Of a stretch of DNA of 64,000 bases, positions 1 to 9,671 are shown one piece after another. The notes beneath the pieces were generated by a model that was not told the DNA's origin, made no database searches, and saw only the letters and a list, made by a program, of their open reading frames with translations. A program made the position numbers and the translations under genes. Position 1 is the stretch's first letter. Each line of letters opens with the position of its first letter. The DNA is from Leptospira wolbachii serovar Codice str. CDC (GTDB lineage: Bacteria; Spirochaetota; Leptospiria; Leptospirales; Leptospiraceae), in the NCBI RefSeq assembly GCF_000332515.2, contig NZ_AOGZ02000014.1, positions 2,186,001 through 2,250,000 on the forward strand, given 5' to 3'.

Positions 1-775
1 AAATTTTCATTGTTTTGTCTTTGGAATTTACCTTCTCGAAGGCATCCAAAGTTCCTTGGACCAGGGCGATTTGGTCTTCCTTTCCATGGAACATATAAAT
101 TGGTACATTGATTTTTGTAGCCGATTCTAATGCGAGAGCATAACAATTCAGTAGATAATCTCCCAAGTAAGCTCCAACATTCCCATGCACTAACGGATCT
201 TTTACGTAGGCTTCCACTACAGATTTGTCATGGGAAATCATATTGACATCGAGACCTGTGGGAACCGTGAGAGTGGGAACAAATTTTGCTAACAAACCAC
301 CAGCACCTTTTTTGATATCCATCACAAGGTCGGTTTTGACTTTGATGGGAAGGGCACTACAGATGTAAGCATCCAAATCGTTTTGGTAATTGTCTGTCGC
401 TGTATAAAGAAAGGTAACAGCAGCACCCATAGAATGACCAAGTAAGGTAACTTTACTGACACCTTCGTTCCGTTTGGCGATGTCGATGAGTTCTTTCAGG
501 TCAGCAAAAAAATCGGAGAAGTGGGTGATGACACCACGACGTCCATCGGATTTACCGTGACCTCTGGCATCAATGAGGTAAATGGCGTAATTGCGTTCTG
601 CCAGTGCTTCCAACAAAAAGTTGTAACGACCACCGTGTTCCCCAATTCCGTGGTGCACAACGAGCACACGTTTTACACCAGACTTGGGTCGGTAGATTTG
701 ATAATAAATCTTTCCGCCGTCTTTATTTTGAAAGGTAGACTCCTCACGGGAGTAGGCTTGTTCCCAATTACTCAT
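1..775 (-). CDS. alpha/beta hydrolase, monoacylglycerol lipase type (3' end outside window)
   Basis: Reading the minus strand from the ATG at 775 gives about 258 codons of an alpha/beta hydrolase that runs off the left edge. Near residues 40-50 it has the HHGIGEHGGRY segment typical of Hydrolase_4/monoacylglycerol lipase-like enzymes, then DARGHGKSDG, then the nucleophile elbow GHSMG. A later PIYMFHGKEDQI segment carries the expected acid. The catalytic His should lie beyond the edge. The family hydrolyses carboxyl esters such as monoacylglycerols or lysophospholipids; the substrate here is unknown. No signal peptide is seen, so it is probably cytoplasmic. It is divergent from the sulfatase-fold lipoprotein. 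Confidence 0.85.
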   Translation of the reverse strand, partial: MSNWEQAYSREESTFQNKDGGKIYYQIYRPKSGVKRVLVVHHGIGEHGGRYNFLLEALAERNYAIYLIDARGHGKSDGRRGVITHFSDFFADLKELIDIAKRNEGVSKVTLLGHSMGAAVTFLYTATDNYQNDLDAYICSALPIKVKTDLVMDIKKGAGGLLAKFVPTLTVPTGLDVNMISHDKSVVEAYVKDPLVHGNVGAYLGDYLLNCYALALESATKINVPIYMFHGKEDQIALVQGTLDAFEKVNSKDKTMKI

Positions 776-858
776 AGATGTCAAACATGGACGATGGAAA
801 CCTAAAAAGAAAGAACTTTTCCTGTTCGTCGGATACCTGTTTTCCAAACTGGTTCCAA

Positions 859-3195
859 ATGCGAGCGACTGTTCTCTTCGCCCTATCGATCTGTTTTTGT
901 CTCCTAAGCTGTTTGAACAAATCGGAAAGACGTTTCCCCGTCGACTTGGTTTTGGAGTTACGAAATGCCAAATCCAAAATTTCGATTTCCAAAGATTTAC
1001 TCCCCTATCACTGGAAAAAAAATCCCGGTCGTCAAAGTGGACTTCCCCATTCACGCAAATGGGAGAACACCCAGATTACTTTTAATTCTGATAAAAAAAT
1101 CTTTTTAAATCATTCTTTGGATTCTCTTTTTTTCCCACCGGGACAAGAATATGAATTCAAAATTCCACCGGGACAGTATGAATTTTCTACGCTTGTGGGA
1201 TTGTTAGGTGGAACGGAATTTCAATCCCAAGTTTCAGGAATTTTAAAATTGAATTCAGGTGGAAAAGTTCTTAAGGAATGGAACCTTGTCGGAACTATGA
1301 AGGAAAGTTGGATTTCGAAACAAGAAGTTTTGGAAATCGGAGAATCGGGATCTCTTCAGTTGGTATGGGAAAGTAAAGATAGTTATCTTTTTGTCGGTGA
1401 ACCTTTGTTATATTCCAAGGATACTTTGGAATCGTTTTCCAGTTCCGGGAAACCAAAGTCTGTGATTCTCATAGTCATAGATTCGGCAAGGAAAGATTTT
1501 TTTGGTTCTTACGGGTATCCATATTCTGTCACACCTGTGATGGACCAAATGGCAAAAGAATCTGTGTTCTTTGAAAATCCCTTTGCCAATGGGAATTGGA
1601 CCAAACCATCCATGATGTCTTTTTTTCATTCGGAATATTCATCTAACCTCGGTTTGGGGAATTCGTGGTTTTCAACAAAGCCTTATCAAAGAAAAGTATA
1701 TTATGGAAAAAATAGAGACAACTTAGCTAAAACATTTCGGGAAGCAGGTTATTTTTCCAAAACGATCATGAATAATGTTTTCTTTTTGGATTATACAACT
1801 GTGGGTTTGGATTTAGGTTTTCATAATTCTTTCCAAGTGGGAATGGACATTGTGGATACAGAAGTTCTCACAAACCACGCAATCCAATTTGTAAACGAAT
1901 CCAAAGACAAACCTTATTTTTTACATTTTAATTTGAATACACCGCATGCATCCTACTCACCACCACCAGAAGATATGGCCGCTGTTCGTTCCGTGGTTCC
2001 AACTGAAGTTTTTTACCGGTATGAATCTCCCGTGCAGCGTTACTTAGGTGAGATGCATTATACAGACCGGGAGATTGGGCGACTCGTGGAGGCTCTCAAA
2101 AAACAAGGAACTTATGACGAAACGATGATCATTGTGACCGGTGACCATGGTGAACTTTTTAGTGCCCATCATGATTACAGTTATCATTTCATTATGCAAA
2201 CTCGGTTTGGCCATGGGGAAACCCATTATGATGAGGAAATTAATGTTCCGTACTTTATTAAACTTCCTAAGTCTATCCAAGAAAGTTTAGGATCTGATTT
2301 GGCTAAAAAAGCAGATGGTGGACAGATTCGAATTCCTGGCCAGTCCTCTTTGCTTTCACTTGCGCCAACCATTCTCGGATTTTTAAATTTATTGCCCAAA
2401 GAATCCAGCTACCGAGGAGCTGACTATTCTACCTGCATTCGCAAGGCAGATGTTTGTCCCAAAGAAAGTTTTATTTATACCGAAGGAAGGATGTCGGAAT
2501 CGGTTCGGACAGAAAATTACAAATACATTCGTAGGTATCCTGGCTTTACTACAGTTAGGCGAACGGCGGCGGGAGAACCCCACACCATGGCGGAAGAATT
2601 GTATGACTTAAAAAAAGACCCAGAAGAAAAAAACAATTTAAGTCCTTTGCCAGAAGGAGAAAGGCTTTTACAAATCGCAAGGGCCGACTTCCGACGGGAA
2701 AATTTTTTAAGACGAAACCATTTACGAATTTTGATTCCGCCTTGTTCGGAAGCCGTTTGCCGAGACTTCCTTTCTTTAAATGTACAAGGCTCCATTTATG
2801 ATTGGGAGGTTTCTGACTCCATCCAATTGAGTTCCGGTTCTGCAAAAACAATCTCCTTACAAAAGGAATCTAAAGCTGCACGATCTCCAAATTTAGGTGA
2901 GGAAGTTGTATTTAAAACAGTCAATCCAGAGCTTGGAGCCTTCTTTAGTTTTTCACGGAATGGAAAAACGATTCCTGTTCGTTTTGGTAGGTATGGATTG
3001 GAATACCAAAGATCTATCACCAACTTAGAAGACTTAATTGTGTCGGAAAGAGAGCCCGAAGGATTTCCTTCCTCTGCTCTTCCTTGGGTGTATAACGACG
3101 GTGCCTTCAGTGGAACCAGGGAATCGGAAGTACAACGTGAGATGGGCAAAGAAGTGAAAAAAATATTAGAAACCTGGGGTTACATCCACGAATAA
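859..3195 (+). CDS. sulfatase/alkaline phosphatase-superfamily lipoprotein
   Basis: A large secreted protein of the sulfatase fold. From the ATG at 859 it starts with a short lipoprotein signal (MRATVLF...LLSC), so 859 is preferred over the ATG at 778, which would add 27 unlikely residues and leave 2 bp to the divergent hydrolase. The core begins at ILIVIDSARKDFFGSYG (metal-binding Asp region). GDHGE follows near residue 428, and then GHGETHYDEEINVPYFIKLP. The nucleophile region reads NWTKPSMMS near residue 248: no CxPxR or SxPxR formylglycine motif is present, and a Thr sits about where the nucleophile should be. It is therefore better described as a phospho- or sulfo-ester hydrolase/transferase-like member than as a proven sulfatase. 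About 200 N-terminal residues before the catalytic core are unassigned. Confidence 0.8.
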   Translation: MRATVLFALSICFCLLSCLNKSERRFPVDLVLELRNAKSKISISKDLLPYHWKKNPGRQSGLPHSRKWENTQITFNSDKKIFLNHSLDSLFFPPGQEYEFKIPPGQYEFSTLVGLLGGTEFQSQVSGILKLNSGGKVLKEWNLVGTMKESWISKQEVLEIGESGSLQLVWESKDSYLFVGEPLLYSKDTLESFSSSGKPKSVILIVIDSARKDFFGSYGYPYSVTPVMDQMAKESVFFENPFANGNWTKPSMMSFFHSEYSSNLGLGNSWFSTKPYQRKVYYGKNRDNLAKTFREAGYFSKTIMNNVFFLDYTTVGLDLGFHNSFQVGMDIVDTEVLTNHAIQFVNESKDKPYFLHFNLNTPHASYSPPPEDMAAVRSVVPTEVFYRYESPVQRYLGEMHYTDREIGRLVEALKKQGTYDETMIIVTGDHGELFSAHHDYSYHFIMQTRFGHGETHYDEEINVPYFIKLPKSIQESLGSDLAKKADGGQIRIPGQSSLLSLAPTILGFLNLLPKESSYRGADYSTCIRKADVCPKESFIYTEGRMSESVRTENYKYIRRYPGFTTVRRTAAGEPHTMAEELYDLKKDPEEKNNLSPLPEGERLLQIARADFRRENFLRRNHLRILIPPCSEAVCRDFLSLNVQGSIYDWEVSDSIQLSSGSAKTISLQKESKAARSPNLGEEVVFKTVNPELGAFFSFSRNGKTIPVRFGRYGLEYQRSITNLEDLIVSEREPEGFPSSALPWVYNDGAFSGTRESEVQREMGKEVKKILETWGYIHE

Positions 3196-3243
3196 TTGCT
3201 CGTATTGGCAATAGGGTTCGTCTTATTCTAACTAGACAATTGT

Positions 3244-4512
3244 ATGAAAGACTCTTTTATTCCGCCACGTTTTGAATTTCCCATTGCCTTGGGATTGGAT
3301 TTAGGTTTTCCCATTCTTTCCAAACTCCTTTTCAATATTGATGGAGTTGTGATATCGAAAGAAGATGAACTTCGGTTAAAAGAAATCAAAAACAAAAGAG
3401 TTTTGTATTTATCCAACCAACCGAGTGATTTGGAACCCATCATTGCTTATTATGTAGCGACTAAAATTGGAGCAAGGTTCCATTTTATGGCCTCTCGAAG
3501 TATTTTTAATTGGGGATTTGGTTTGGTAGGAGAAGTGATCAAAAGAGTTGGCGCTTTTTCAGTAATCACAGGAAGGTTGAATCGAAATGCAATTAAAACC
3601 GCAAAACAAATATTAGCTGAAAAAGATGGAAAACTTGTTATGTATCCAGAAGGAATGGTGTCTGGGGAAAATGATAATTTAGTATCGTTTATGCCTGGAG
3701 TGGCGCAGGTGTCTTTTTGGGGATTGGAAGCTGCTTTAGAAAAGGATCCAAATGCGGAATTATGGATCCAACCAAGTTTTGTGAAATATAAAATTTCGGG
3801 GTCTCGTGATTCGATCCTCGCCGACATTGAAACTTCTTTATCTAGGATTGAACGAAAGTTGAAACTCTATCCTGGTGGACGAACACTGTTACGAAGGTTT
3901 TTAACTGTAGGTCGTGTGATGTTGGAAGAAACGGAATTTGAATTAGGAATACCCAGGTCGGAAATCAATGGGAAAGATTTTGATTACCGTTTGGGGAGGG
4001 CAAGGCACACGGCTCTTAATTTGGCCGCTTCCATTCTTAATGTGAAGTTTCACGAATCCGACAATGCCATCCAGAAACTAAGGCTTCTTTTTATGGCCAT
4101 TGACAGCTTGGAAGCAGGTTCCCCCCTTTCTTCTACACCAAAAAACTTAACCGATCAAAACATACGCAGAGCCAAACAGTTAGTGGATACTGCTTATGCT
4201 TTTATCATTACCAAACCAAAAAACTTAATCCAATGGCCATCTGCGGAGCGTCTGATGGAATGTATTTGCAGTTTTGAAAAACATATATTTGGAAAAACAG
4301 AAGCAAGAGCAAGGAAAGCCCATGTGGTTTTAGGACCGGCATTTTCTGTGGCACCCTATTATAAACTCTATAAGTCGAACAAAAAAGAAGCCATCCAAAG
4401 TTTACTCGTAGAGATGAGAAAAGAAATGGAACTTCTATTGGAACGTGGGAAAAAGGAAAGTGAACCAATCGTTCCTCCCTATTCGGTAGGATTGGATTTA
4501 CAGATAGGTTAG
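3244..4512 (+). CDS. PlsC-like acyltransferase-family protein with altered catalytic motif
   Basis: 422-residue protein resembling the glycerolphosphate acyltransferase (PlsC/LPLAT) fold. Motif I, usually NHxxxxD, reads N58-Q59-P-S-D-L-E64, so His is Gln and Asp is Glu. The later YPEGMVSGEND segment matches the FPEGTRS-type substrate motif, and an FMPGVAQVSFW segment follows in the usual place. The C-terminal 200 residues have no recognised domain. If catalytic it would transfer acyl groups to a lysophospholipid-like acceptor at the inner membrane, but the loss of the His/Asp dyad argues for altered chemistry or no activity. It lies 48 bp after the sulfatase-fold gene on the same strand, so co-transcription is possible. 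It converges with the OmpA-domain gene; the stop codons abut. Confidence 0.65.
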   Translation: MKDSFIPPRFEFPIALGLDLGFPILSKLLFNIDGVVISKEDELRLKEIKNKRVLYLSNQPSDLEPIIAYYVATKIGARFHFMASRSIFNWGFGLVGEVIKRVGAFSVITGRLNRNAIKTAKQILAEKDGKLVMYPEGMVSGENDNLVSFMPGVAQVSFWGLEAALEKDPNAELWIQPSFVKYKISGSRDSILADIETSLSRIERKLKLYPGGRTLLRRFLTVGRVMLEETEFELGIPRSEINGKDFDYRLGRARHTALNLAASILNVKFHESDNAIQKLRLLFMAIDSLEAGSPLSSTPKNLTDQNIRRAKQLVDTAYAFIITKPKNLIQWPSAERLMECICSFEKHIFGKTEARARKAHVVLGPAFSVAPYYKLYKSNKKEAIQSLLVEMRKEMELLLERGKKESEPIVPPYSVGLDLQIG

Positions 4513-5877
4513 TTAGTCCAAAACCAATGTAATTTCCACTCGACGGTTTTTATGCCGGTTCTCTTCCGTATCATTTGGTACGATTGGGACTTCGTCGGCA
4601 TAACCTCTAAAGGAAATATGTTTTTCATCCATTTTGTAATTATCAACTAATGAATGTAATACGGCCTTTGCCCGATCTTCTGATAGTTTTTTATTGTATT
4701 CTTTTTTCCCGATATTGTCTGTATGTCCAGAAACTCGAATTTCTCTGTCGGGATACTTTTTTAAGATCTCTGCAATCTTCGCCACTGCGGTTTCGGCATC
4801 GGTTTTGAGTTTGCTATCATTAAAATCAAAAAGGATAGAATCCAAAGAGAATACAATTCCATCCTCAGAAGTGCGAACGGAGATGGGAAGTTTTTCAGGA
4901 ACAGAATTTTTTTCCGGAATAGGAACCTCTCCTGTATCTGTAATACGTCCTAAATTATCGCCGTTCGGTTCTTTTCCATGGATTGGATCTTTCCTTGGCT
5001 CTCCTAACTTAGTTCGATTTGAATCTCCAGTATAACCCACGATCAAATCACCAAGGATATCTTCACGAATGGATTCTTTGTCTTTGGCATTGACTTGGTT
5101 ACGAAGAAAGTAGATTCCTTTGATGTGAAAATTTGCTTCTTGGACGGTTCCGTTCGGATAGATAAAGGTATAAGATAGTTTTACTTCTTTGAACTCGGGA
5201 ACACCTCTTGTCGCATTAAAGTAAACAGTTCCCGATGCAAACCCAAAAATTTTATACGGTACGTTCGGCACCATCTTTTCACCTTCTGGTTTTGCATAAA
5301 AAATGGGGTAGGTATAAGTGATCTTCTCACAATTTCCTTTATAGTTTCCTTCCGACCAAGAGGCAGTGCCTTGGAATGTATATTCGGGAACTACTTTCAC
5401 ACGAATGCGTTCTGCATTAAAATCAAAAGATTCTTCTGCAGGTAGTTTCCACACATCGGAAACAGAAACTGGTTCTTCGGGGAAACTTGGAAAACTGCGA
5501 AGGTTTGGCATTATGAATTCGTTTGGAACTTCATACCTTCCATTGCGAAAGATTGTAAAATCAGAAACAAATTCTTTGTCCTTCCAGAATGGGCCAGATG
5601 TTTTCCCATACCGAATGTACGTATCAAAAAAAGCATTCACCAAACAAGAATCAGATGAACATTTTTTTGGTTTCATCACGACTCGGTTTTTGTCTTCTCT
5701 TTCGACCGTTTTAGCGCCGACTCGGAAGTAAACATCATGGTATTCATTTAATTCCAATACTTGGTTTTCTTTCCATTTCCACTGGAAAGTGGTTTTTCCC
5801 GAGGAAACGGGGCTAGATCCAATCAGGGGAAGAATTATGACAAAACAAAGTAATAGGAATCGGTAGCGAGTCTTCAC
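4513..5877 (-). CDS. OmpA-domain (peptidoglycan-associated) outer-membrane protein
   Basis: Exported protein whose last 110 residues form an OmpA-like peptidoglycan-binding domain: ILFDFNDSKL, then VSGHTDNIG, KLSEDRAKAV and HKNRRVEITL. The preceding 330 residues are beta-rich and unassigned. The ORF is open up to an ATG at 5985, but that start would overlap the divergent phosphate-binding gene by 2 bp and put about 50 residues before the signal. A GTG at 5877 gives a normal signal peptide (VKTRYRFLLLCFVIILPLIGSSPVSS) and leaves about 106 bp for promoters, so 5877 is chosen. No clear Shine-Dalgarno sequence supports either start. The domain anchors the outer membrane to peptidoglycan. Confidence 0.85.
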   Translation of the reverse strand: MKTRYRFLLLCFVIILPLIGSSPVSSGKTTFQWKWKENQVLELNEYHDVYFRVGAKTVEREDKNRVVMKPKKCSSDSCLVNAFFDTYIRYGKTSGPFWKDKEFVSDFTIFRNGRYEVPNEFIMPNLRSFPSFPEEPVSVSDVWKLPAEESFDFNAERIRVKVVPEYTFQGTASWSEGNYKGNCEKITYTYPIFYAKPEGEKMVPNVPYKIFGFASGTVYFNATRGVPEFKEVKLSYTFIYPNGTVQEANFHIKGIYFLRNQVNAKDKESIREDILGDLIVGYTGDSNRTKLGEPRKDPIHGKEPNGDNLGRITDTGEVPIPEKNSVPEKLPISVRTSEDGIVFSLDSILFDFNDSKLKTDAETAVAKIAEILKKYPDREIRVSGHTDNIGKKEYNKKLSEDRAKAVLHSLVDNYKMDEKHISFRGYADEVPIVPNDTEENRHKNRRVEITLVLD

Positions 5878-5983
5878 ATTGCAAAGATCGGGGATTTTTT
5901 TGAAAAACTGATAGGGGAAATGGAAAAAACTAGCGGTTTTTGCGATTGACGAAGGATGGATTTTGGGCTTTACCTGAAATACC

Positions 5984-6895
5984 ATGAAAAACCTTTCTCT
6001 GCTTTTTTACATTTTGATTACAATCAACTTTGTCGCTTGTAAGGACAAACAAACCCTGAAAGTGGCAGGTTCTGAAACCATGAACAGTATGATGCGGTAT
6101 TTAGGAGCCGAATACGAAAAGGTTAATTCCAATGTTCGTGTAACAGTCGAAGGTGGTGGATCTGAATCAGGGATTGACAGGTTACGAAAAGGTGAAATTG
6201 ATATGGCAGTTTCTTCTCGCGACCTAAACCAGGCAGAATTTGATGACCTTCGCAAAACGGGAAATTTAGAAAAAGTAAGATTGGCTTACGATGGTGTGGC
6301 TCTTGTTGTCAATACCAAGAACACAGTATCCAAACTGAACTTAAGCCAAACTTCAGATATCTTTTCTGGAAAAATTAAAAACTGGAAGGAAGTAGGTGGA
6401 ACCGATGCCCCTATCTCGATCGTCATTCGAAATGATAAATCGGGAACCCAAGACTATTTTCAAAATCACATCCTCAAACGAAAGGATTTGGGTTTGAATG
6501 AATTTAATCAATATAAGGCTAATGTATTTTCTCCAGATGCCAAAATTGTAAAAGACAATGCGGAGATGTCAAAATTCATCCAAGGAAATCCAAATAGCAT
6601 CGGTTATATGGGGATGGGTTCTGCACTTGTCGAAAACAAAGACAAACTAAAAGCCCTCGACTACGCCAGAACCAATAAAGATCCCTATGTATCACCTTCC
6701 GTCAGAAATGTTTATGATAGAAAATACAGACTGGCTCGGGAACTTTTTATGGTTTATAAAACTGACCAAGGCGATAAAATTGATGCTTTTGTTACTTTCC
6801 TAACCAGCGAACAAGGACAGGTGGCAGTGTTACAGTCGGGATATTTAAGAGCTTCTCTTCCCGAAGTAGAAGTTTCTGCAGAACCGGTGAAATAA
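5984..6895 (+). CDS. phosphate-binding (PstS-like) substrate-binding lipoprotein
   Basis: 303-residue lipoprotein; the signal ends in FVAC with Cys19. The mature part has the PBP-like/PstS pattern: KVAGSETMNSMM, EGGGSESGIDRLRKGEIDMAVSSRDL, the FSGKIKNWKEVGG segment and RNDKSGTQDYF, which build the anion pocket in this family. Family members bind phosphate for ABC uptake or act as periplasmic phosphate sensors. No pstCAB genes are adjacent, so it is an orphan binding protein and a scavenging or sensing role is only inferred. It is divergent from the OmpA-domain gene. Confidence 0.85.
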   Translation: MKNLSLLFYILITINFVACKDKQTLKVAGSETMNSMMRYLGAEYEKVNSNVRVTVEGGGSESGIDRLRKGEIDMAVSSRDLNQAEFDDLRKTGNLEKVRLAYDGVALVVNTKNTVSKLNLSQTSDIFSGKIKNWKEVGGTDAPISIVIRNDKSGTQDYFQNHILKRKDLGLNEFNQYKANVFSPDAKIVKDNAEMSKFIQGNPNSIGYMGMGSALVENKDKLKALDYARTNKDPYVSPSVRNVYDRKYRLARELFMVYKTDQGDKIDAFVTFLTSEQGQVAVLQSGYLRASLPEVEVSAEPVK

Positions 6896-6921
6896 TAACT
6901 TTTGGTAGAATAGTATCGCGA

Positions 6922-8424
6922 CTAATAAACCAATACTCGATTATTCCCATAATCCGCTATGTACAACCGACCCTGTTTATCAAAATGGATGGCAGTAGGT
7001 CGGTATAAATTTTGGGCTGTGGGTGAGCCGGGGGAGCAGGAACCTGAATTGTTATCAGCCCCACAGCTTAGGTTTCCAAATTGTCCAACGACTCCAGTTG
7101 CCGTCATTCCAGAGGTAAGGTTAGTTCTGGGGTAGATAAGTACGCGGTGTCCATTGAGATCTGCTACAAATAAATTCTCACTTTGATCTAAAGCAACTGC
7201 TACGGGGTTGTTTAGACCGTTACTGGATGTAGAGCTTGTGTTTGTCGTGAAGTTAATTTGGCCATAGACTCTGGTTGCAGTATTGGATCCCCTCGGAAAA
7301 TACACCACTCGGTGATTTAAAGTATCTGCAACGTAAATACCCCCTTCGGAATCAGCTACGACTCCTTGGTTTGCATTGAGACCATTAGCAGATTGTGTCG
7401 ACCCATTACTTACAAAATCGGGTTGGCCATAAACTGCGGAGGGAAGGTTTGCATCTTTGGGGAAATAAATTACACGGCTATCACCGGAGTCAGAGACGTA
7501 GAACCCACCGGAGCTTTCTAAACTCAAACCGATTGGCGTATAAAAACTGGATTGAGAAGTGGCGCCTCCTCCCGGTGTGACAAAGTTTGGAACGCCAATC
7601 GCTCGGAAGGGAACTGTACTTTGGTCTGCATAAACTAACAATCTGCGGTTAGCACCTGTATCAGCCACAAAAAGGTTATTTGATGCATCTAGAAAGATCC
7701 CTCGAGGATTATTCAAAGTAGTTGCGGCGATAGAACCCAATGGGGTACAACTCTGATTCGTATGGGCATTGGAAATGTCACACGTAAACGAACCATGTTG
7801 GCCATATACTCGCATAGCTGCTGTTTGGCCTTGTGGGTAATATAAAACACGATTGCCACTGGAAATGTATACCCCACCTGCATTATCAGCGATTACAGCA
7901 TTGGGTCCTGATAAATTTTCAGCGGTGGCTGGCCCTCCAGCAGAACAATCACTGGCAGTTAAGTAAGGAAGACCACAGTTCAGATTTCCTAACTGTCCAT
8001 AAACTTTAGTTGCTACCAAATCTCTAACTTGAATTGTGATTTGTCCAAGAGCCACACCCTTTCGTAAAACAGTATAACTCTGCCTATCAATTGGAGATGT
8101 AGGCGTTCCCGAAAGGGCTCCCGTATTTGGATCTATATACAATCCTTCTGGAAGATTGGGGCGTATACTGACTTCGGTTTTTGAACCTAACCTAGATAAT
8201 ACGGAGATGGGAATAGATTTATAAAATGTAAAATCTGTGAATCGGTACAAATCACCAGTATTGACAACTTGAAATTGGCAAAAACCACCTTCAATGTTTG
8301 CTGAAACAATTAGTTGAGGAAAGAAGTCCTTCGAATCAGCATCACAAGGATTGGATAAGGATGCCATTTGGCAGTTTCCAGAAAAACAGAATACCAAAGA
8401 AAAGAAAATTAGTCGGACATTCAT
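6922..8424 (-). CDS. NHL-repeat beta-propeller lipoprotein
   Basis: 500-residue exported protein. The N-terminus has a signal ending near Cys19 (FSGNC), so it is probably a lipoprotein. Residues about 40-135 contain an Ig-like/putative-Ig segment with LPEGLYIDPNTGALSGTPTSP. From about residue 140 to the end there are repeated propeller units with the patterns VYGQ.G, LNNPRGIFLDASNNLFVADTGANR and IYVADTLNHRVVYFP. At least five NHL-type blades are visible. The final blade ends in LYIADYGNNRVLVY at the stop, so the propeller appears complete. Such proteins usually act in extracellular or surface binding. It lies alone, facing away from hpt. Confidence 0.85.
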   Translation of the reverse strand: MNVRLIFFSLVFCFSGNCQMASLSNPCDADSKDFFPQLIVSANIEGGFCQFQVVNTGDLYRFTDFTFYKSIPISVLSRLGSKTEVSIRPNLPEGLYIDPNTGALSGTPTSPIDRQSYTVLRKGVALGQITIQVRDLVATKVYGQLGNLNCGLPYLTASDCSAGGPATAENLSGPNAVIADNAGGVYISSGNRVLYYPQGQTAAMRVYGQHGSFTCDISNAHTNQSCTPLGSIAATTLNNPRGIFLDASNNLFVADTGANRRLLVYADQSTVPFRAIGVPNFVTPGGGATSQSSFYTPIGLSLESSGGFYVSDSGDSRVIYFPKDANLPSAVYGQPDFVSNGSTQSANGLNANQGVVADSEGGIYVADTLNHRVVYFPRGSNTATRVYGQINFTTNTSSTSSNGLNNPVAVALDQSENLFVADLNGHRVLIYPRTNLTSGMTATGVVGQFGNLSCGADNNSGSCSPGSPTAQNLYRPTAIHFDKQGRLYIADYGNNRVLVY

Positions 8425-8604
8425 CTATACAATAAATAGATTCAGGAAGAGGGATTTTGGCAATATGTTTTTTAATGCATTGCCTTGGGAAATAAATTTC
8501 TTCCGATTAACGATTGGAGACCATTCGTTTTGTAGTAAATTTCATCTAATTCACATTAGTTGAATCTTTTAGAGTTTATAACTCAAATAATTTCGTTAAA
8601 AACC

Positions 8605-9117
8605 TCACTCCGTTCCTTCTAGTTTTGCCACATAAGGCAGGTTACGATACTGACCTTTGTAATCTAAACCATAACCTACTAAAAATTCATCTTCGATAAT
8701 GAAACCTGGATAATGAACGGGAATATGAGGATTTGCTTTGTTTTGTTTCCAAAATAATGCAGCCACTCTTAAGTCTTTGGGATTTTGTTTTCCCACTTCT
8801 TCCAAAAGATATTCTAATGTTTTTCCTGTATCCACAATGTCTTCCACAAGGAGGACCGATTTATTTTTCACAGATTTTTTAAGTTCTTTGGTGATTTTTA
8901 GATTTCCGGAAGTGGTTCCGTCTTCATAAGAAGAGGCAGCCATAAAGTCTACCTCATGGGGGATGGCAATGCTACGGCAAAGATCTGCCGTGAAGATAAA
9001 TCCACCATTTAAGATGCCAATGACAACTAGGTCTTTGCTTAGGAAATCGCGCGAGATCTCCCTTGCCAGTTCTTCTACACGGTGATGGATTCGTTCTTCT
9101 GAATATAAAGGTTTCAT
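8605..9117 (-). CDS. hpt: hypoxanthine phosphoribosyltransferase
   Basis: Purine salvage enzyme converting hypoxanthine (and often guanine) plus PRPP to IMP/GMP in the cytoplasm. The PRPP-binding loop is LLVEDIVDTGKTLEYL, preceded by GILNGGFIFTADL and followed by VGYGLDYKGQYRNLPYV, all characteristic of the family. An ATG at 9117 is chosen because it overlaps the stop of sixA as ATGA (9114-9117) and starts the protein at MKPLYSEERI, giving the usual length of about 170 residues. A longer reading to 9171 would overlap sixA by 58 bp. Translational coupling to sixA is likely. Confidence 0.92.
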   Translation of the reverse strand: MKPLYSEERIHHRVEELAREISRDFLSKDLVVIGILNGGFIFTADLCRSIAIPHEVDFMAASSYEDGTTSGNLKITKELKKSVKNKSVLLVEDIVDTGKTLEYLLEEVGKQNPKDLRVAALFWKQNKANPHIPVHYPGFIIEDEFLVGYGLDYKGQYRNLPYVAKLEGTE

Positions 9118-9626
9118 TCTTTGCCTATTTGCCCAGGGATCCAGAATACTGCCAGTTGGCAACTTCCCCAACTAAGATTTTTCCATGATTCTTCGGAAAA
9201 ACTCAAGCCGAGAAATGAGGCTGTGGGAAATTTCTGAAATTTTGTGGGACTAGTTTCCCCAAAGAGAAGGGCACTTCCCAATTCCTCTAACCCAGGATTG
9301 TGGCCGACCAAGCAGACAGAACGAACGCTTGGCGAAAGTCCCTGTAATAAAAAAAGTAGGTCTTCCTTATCCGAGTCGTAAATGGACTCTCGTAGTTCCG
9401 GTTTTGGGAACCGTAAGATTTCTTTACGAAGATTTGCGTATGTTTTTTGCGTCCTGTCTGCTGGCGAAACCAAACATTGGTCAAATTCAAAACGACTTTC
9501 TTTTAAATAATCTCGCAGGGCTTTGGATTGTTCTTTCCCTCGGCGAGAGAGTGACCGTTCCAAATCAGAATCATAAGGTTCATCCCATTCTGATTTGGCA
9601 TGGCGCAGTAAATAAATTTGTTTCAT
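9114..9626 (-). CDS. sixA: phosphohistidine phosphatase SixA family
   Basis: 170-residue histidine-phosphatase-superfamily protein. The RHAKSEW motif at residues 8-14 supplies the catalytic His, and VCLVGHNPGLEELG carries the second catalytic His. Length and motifs match SixA, which removes phosphate from phosphohistidine in proteins such as phosphorelay or phosphotransfer components. It is the first gene of a two-gene unit with hpt (4-bp ATGA overlap). The function on a specific phosphoprotein is not shown by the sequence. Confidence 0.88.
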   Translation of the reverse strand: MKQIYLLRHAKSEWDEPYDSDLERSLSRRGKEQSKALRDYLKESRFEFDQCLVSPADRTQKTYANLRKEILRFPKPELRESIYDSDKEDLLFLLQGLSPSVRSVCLVGHNPGLEELGSALLFGETSPTKFQKFPTASFLGLSFSEESWKNLSWGSCQLAVFWIPGQIGKE

Positions 9627-9671
9627 ACTAATAGATTAGTCGAAACAAACGAATCGGAAATCACGAAACTG

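Noticed and set aside
778..858. N-terminal extension of the sulfatase-fold lipoprotein
   Set aside because: The extra 27 residues precede a perfect lipoprotein signal and leave no room for divergent promoters.
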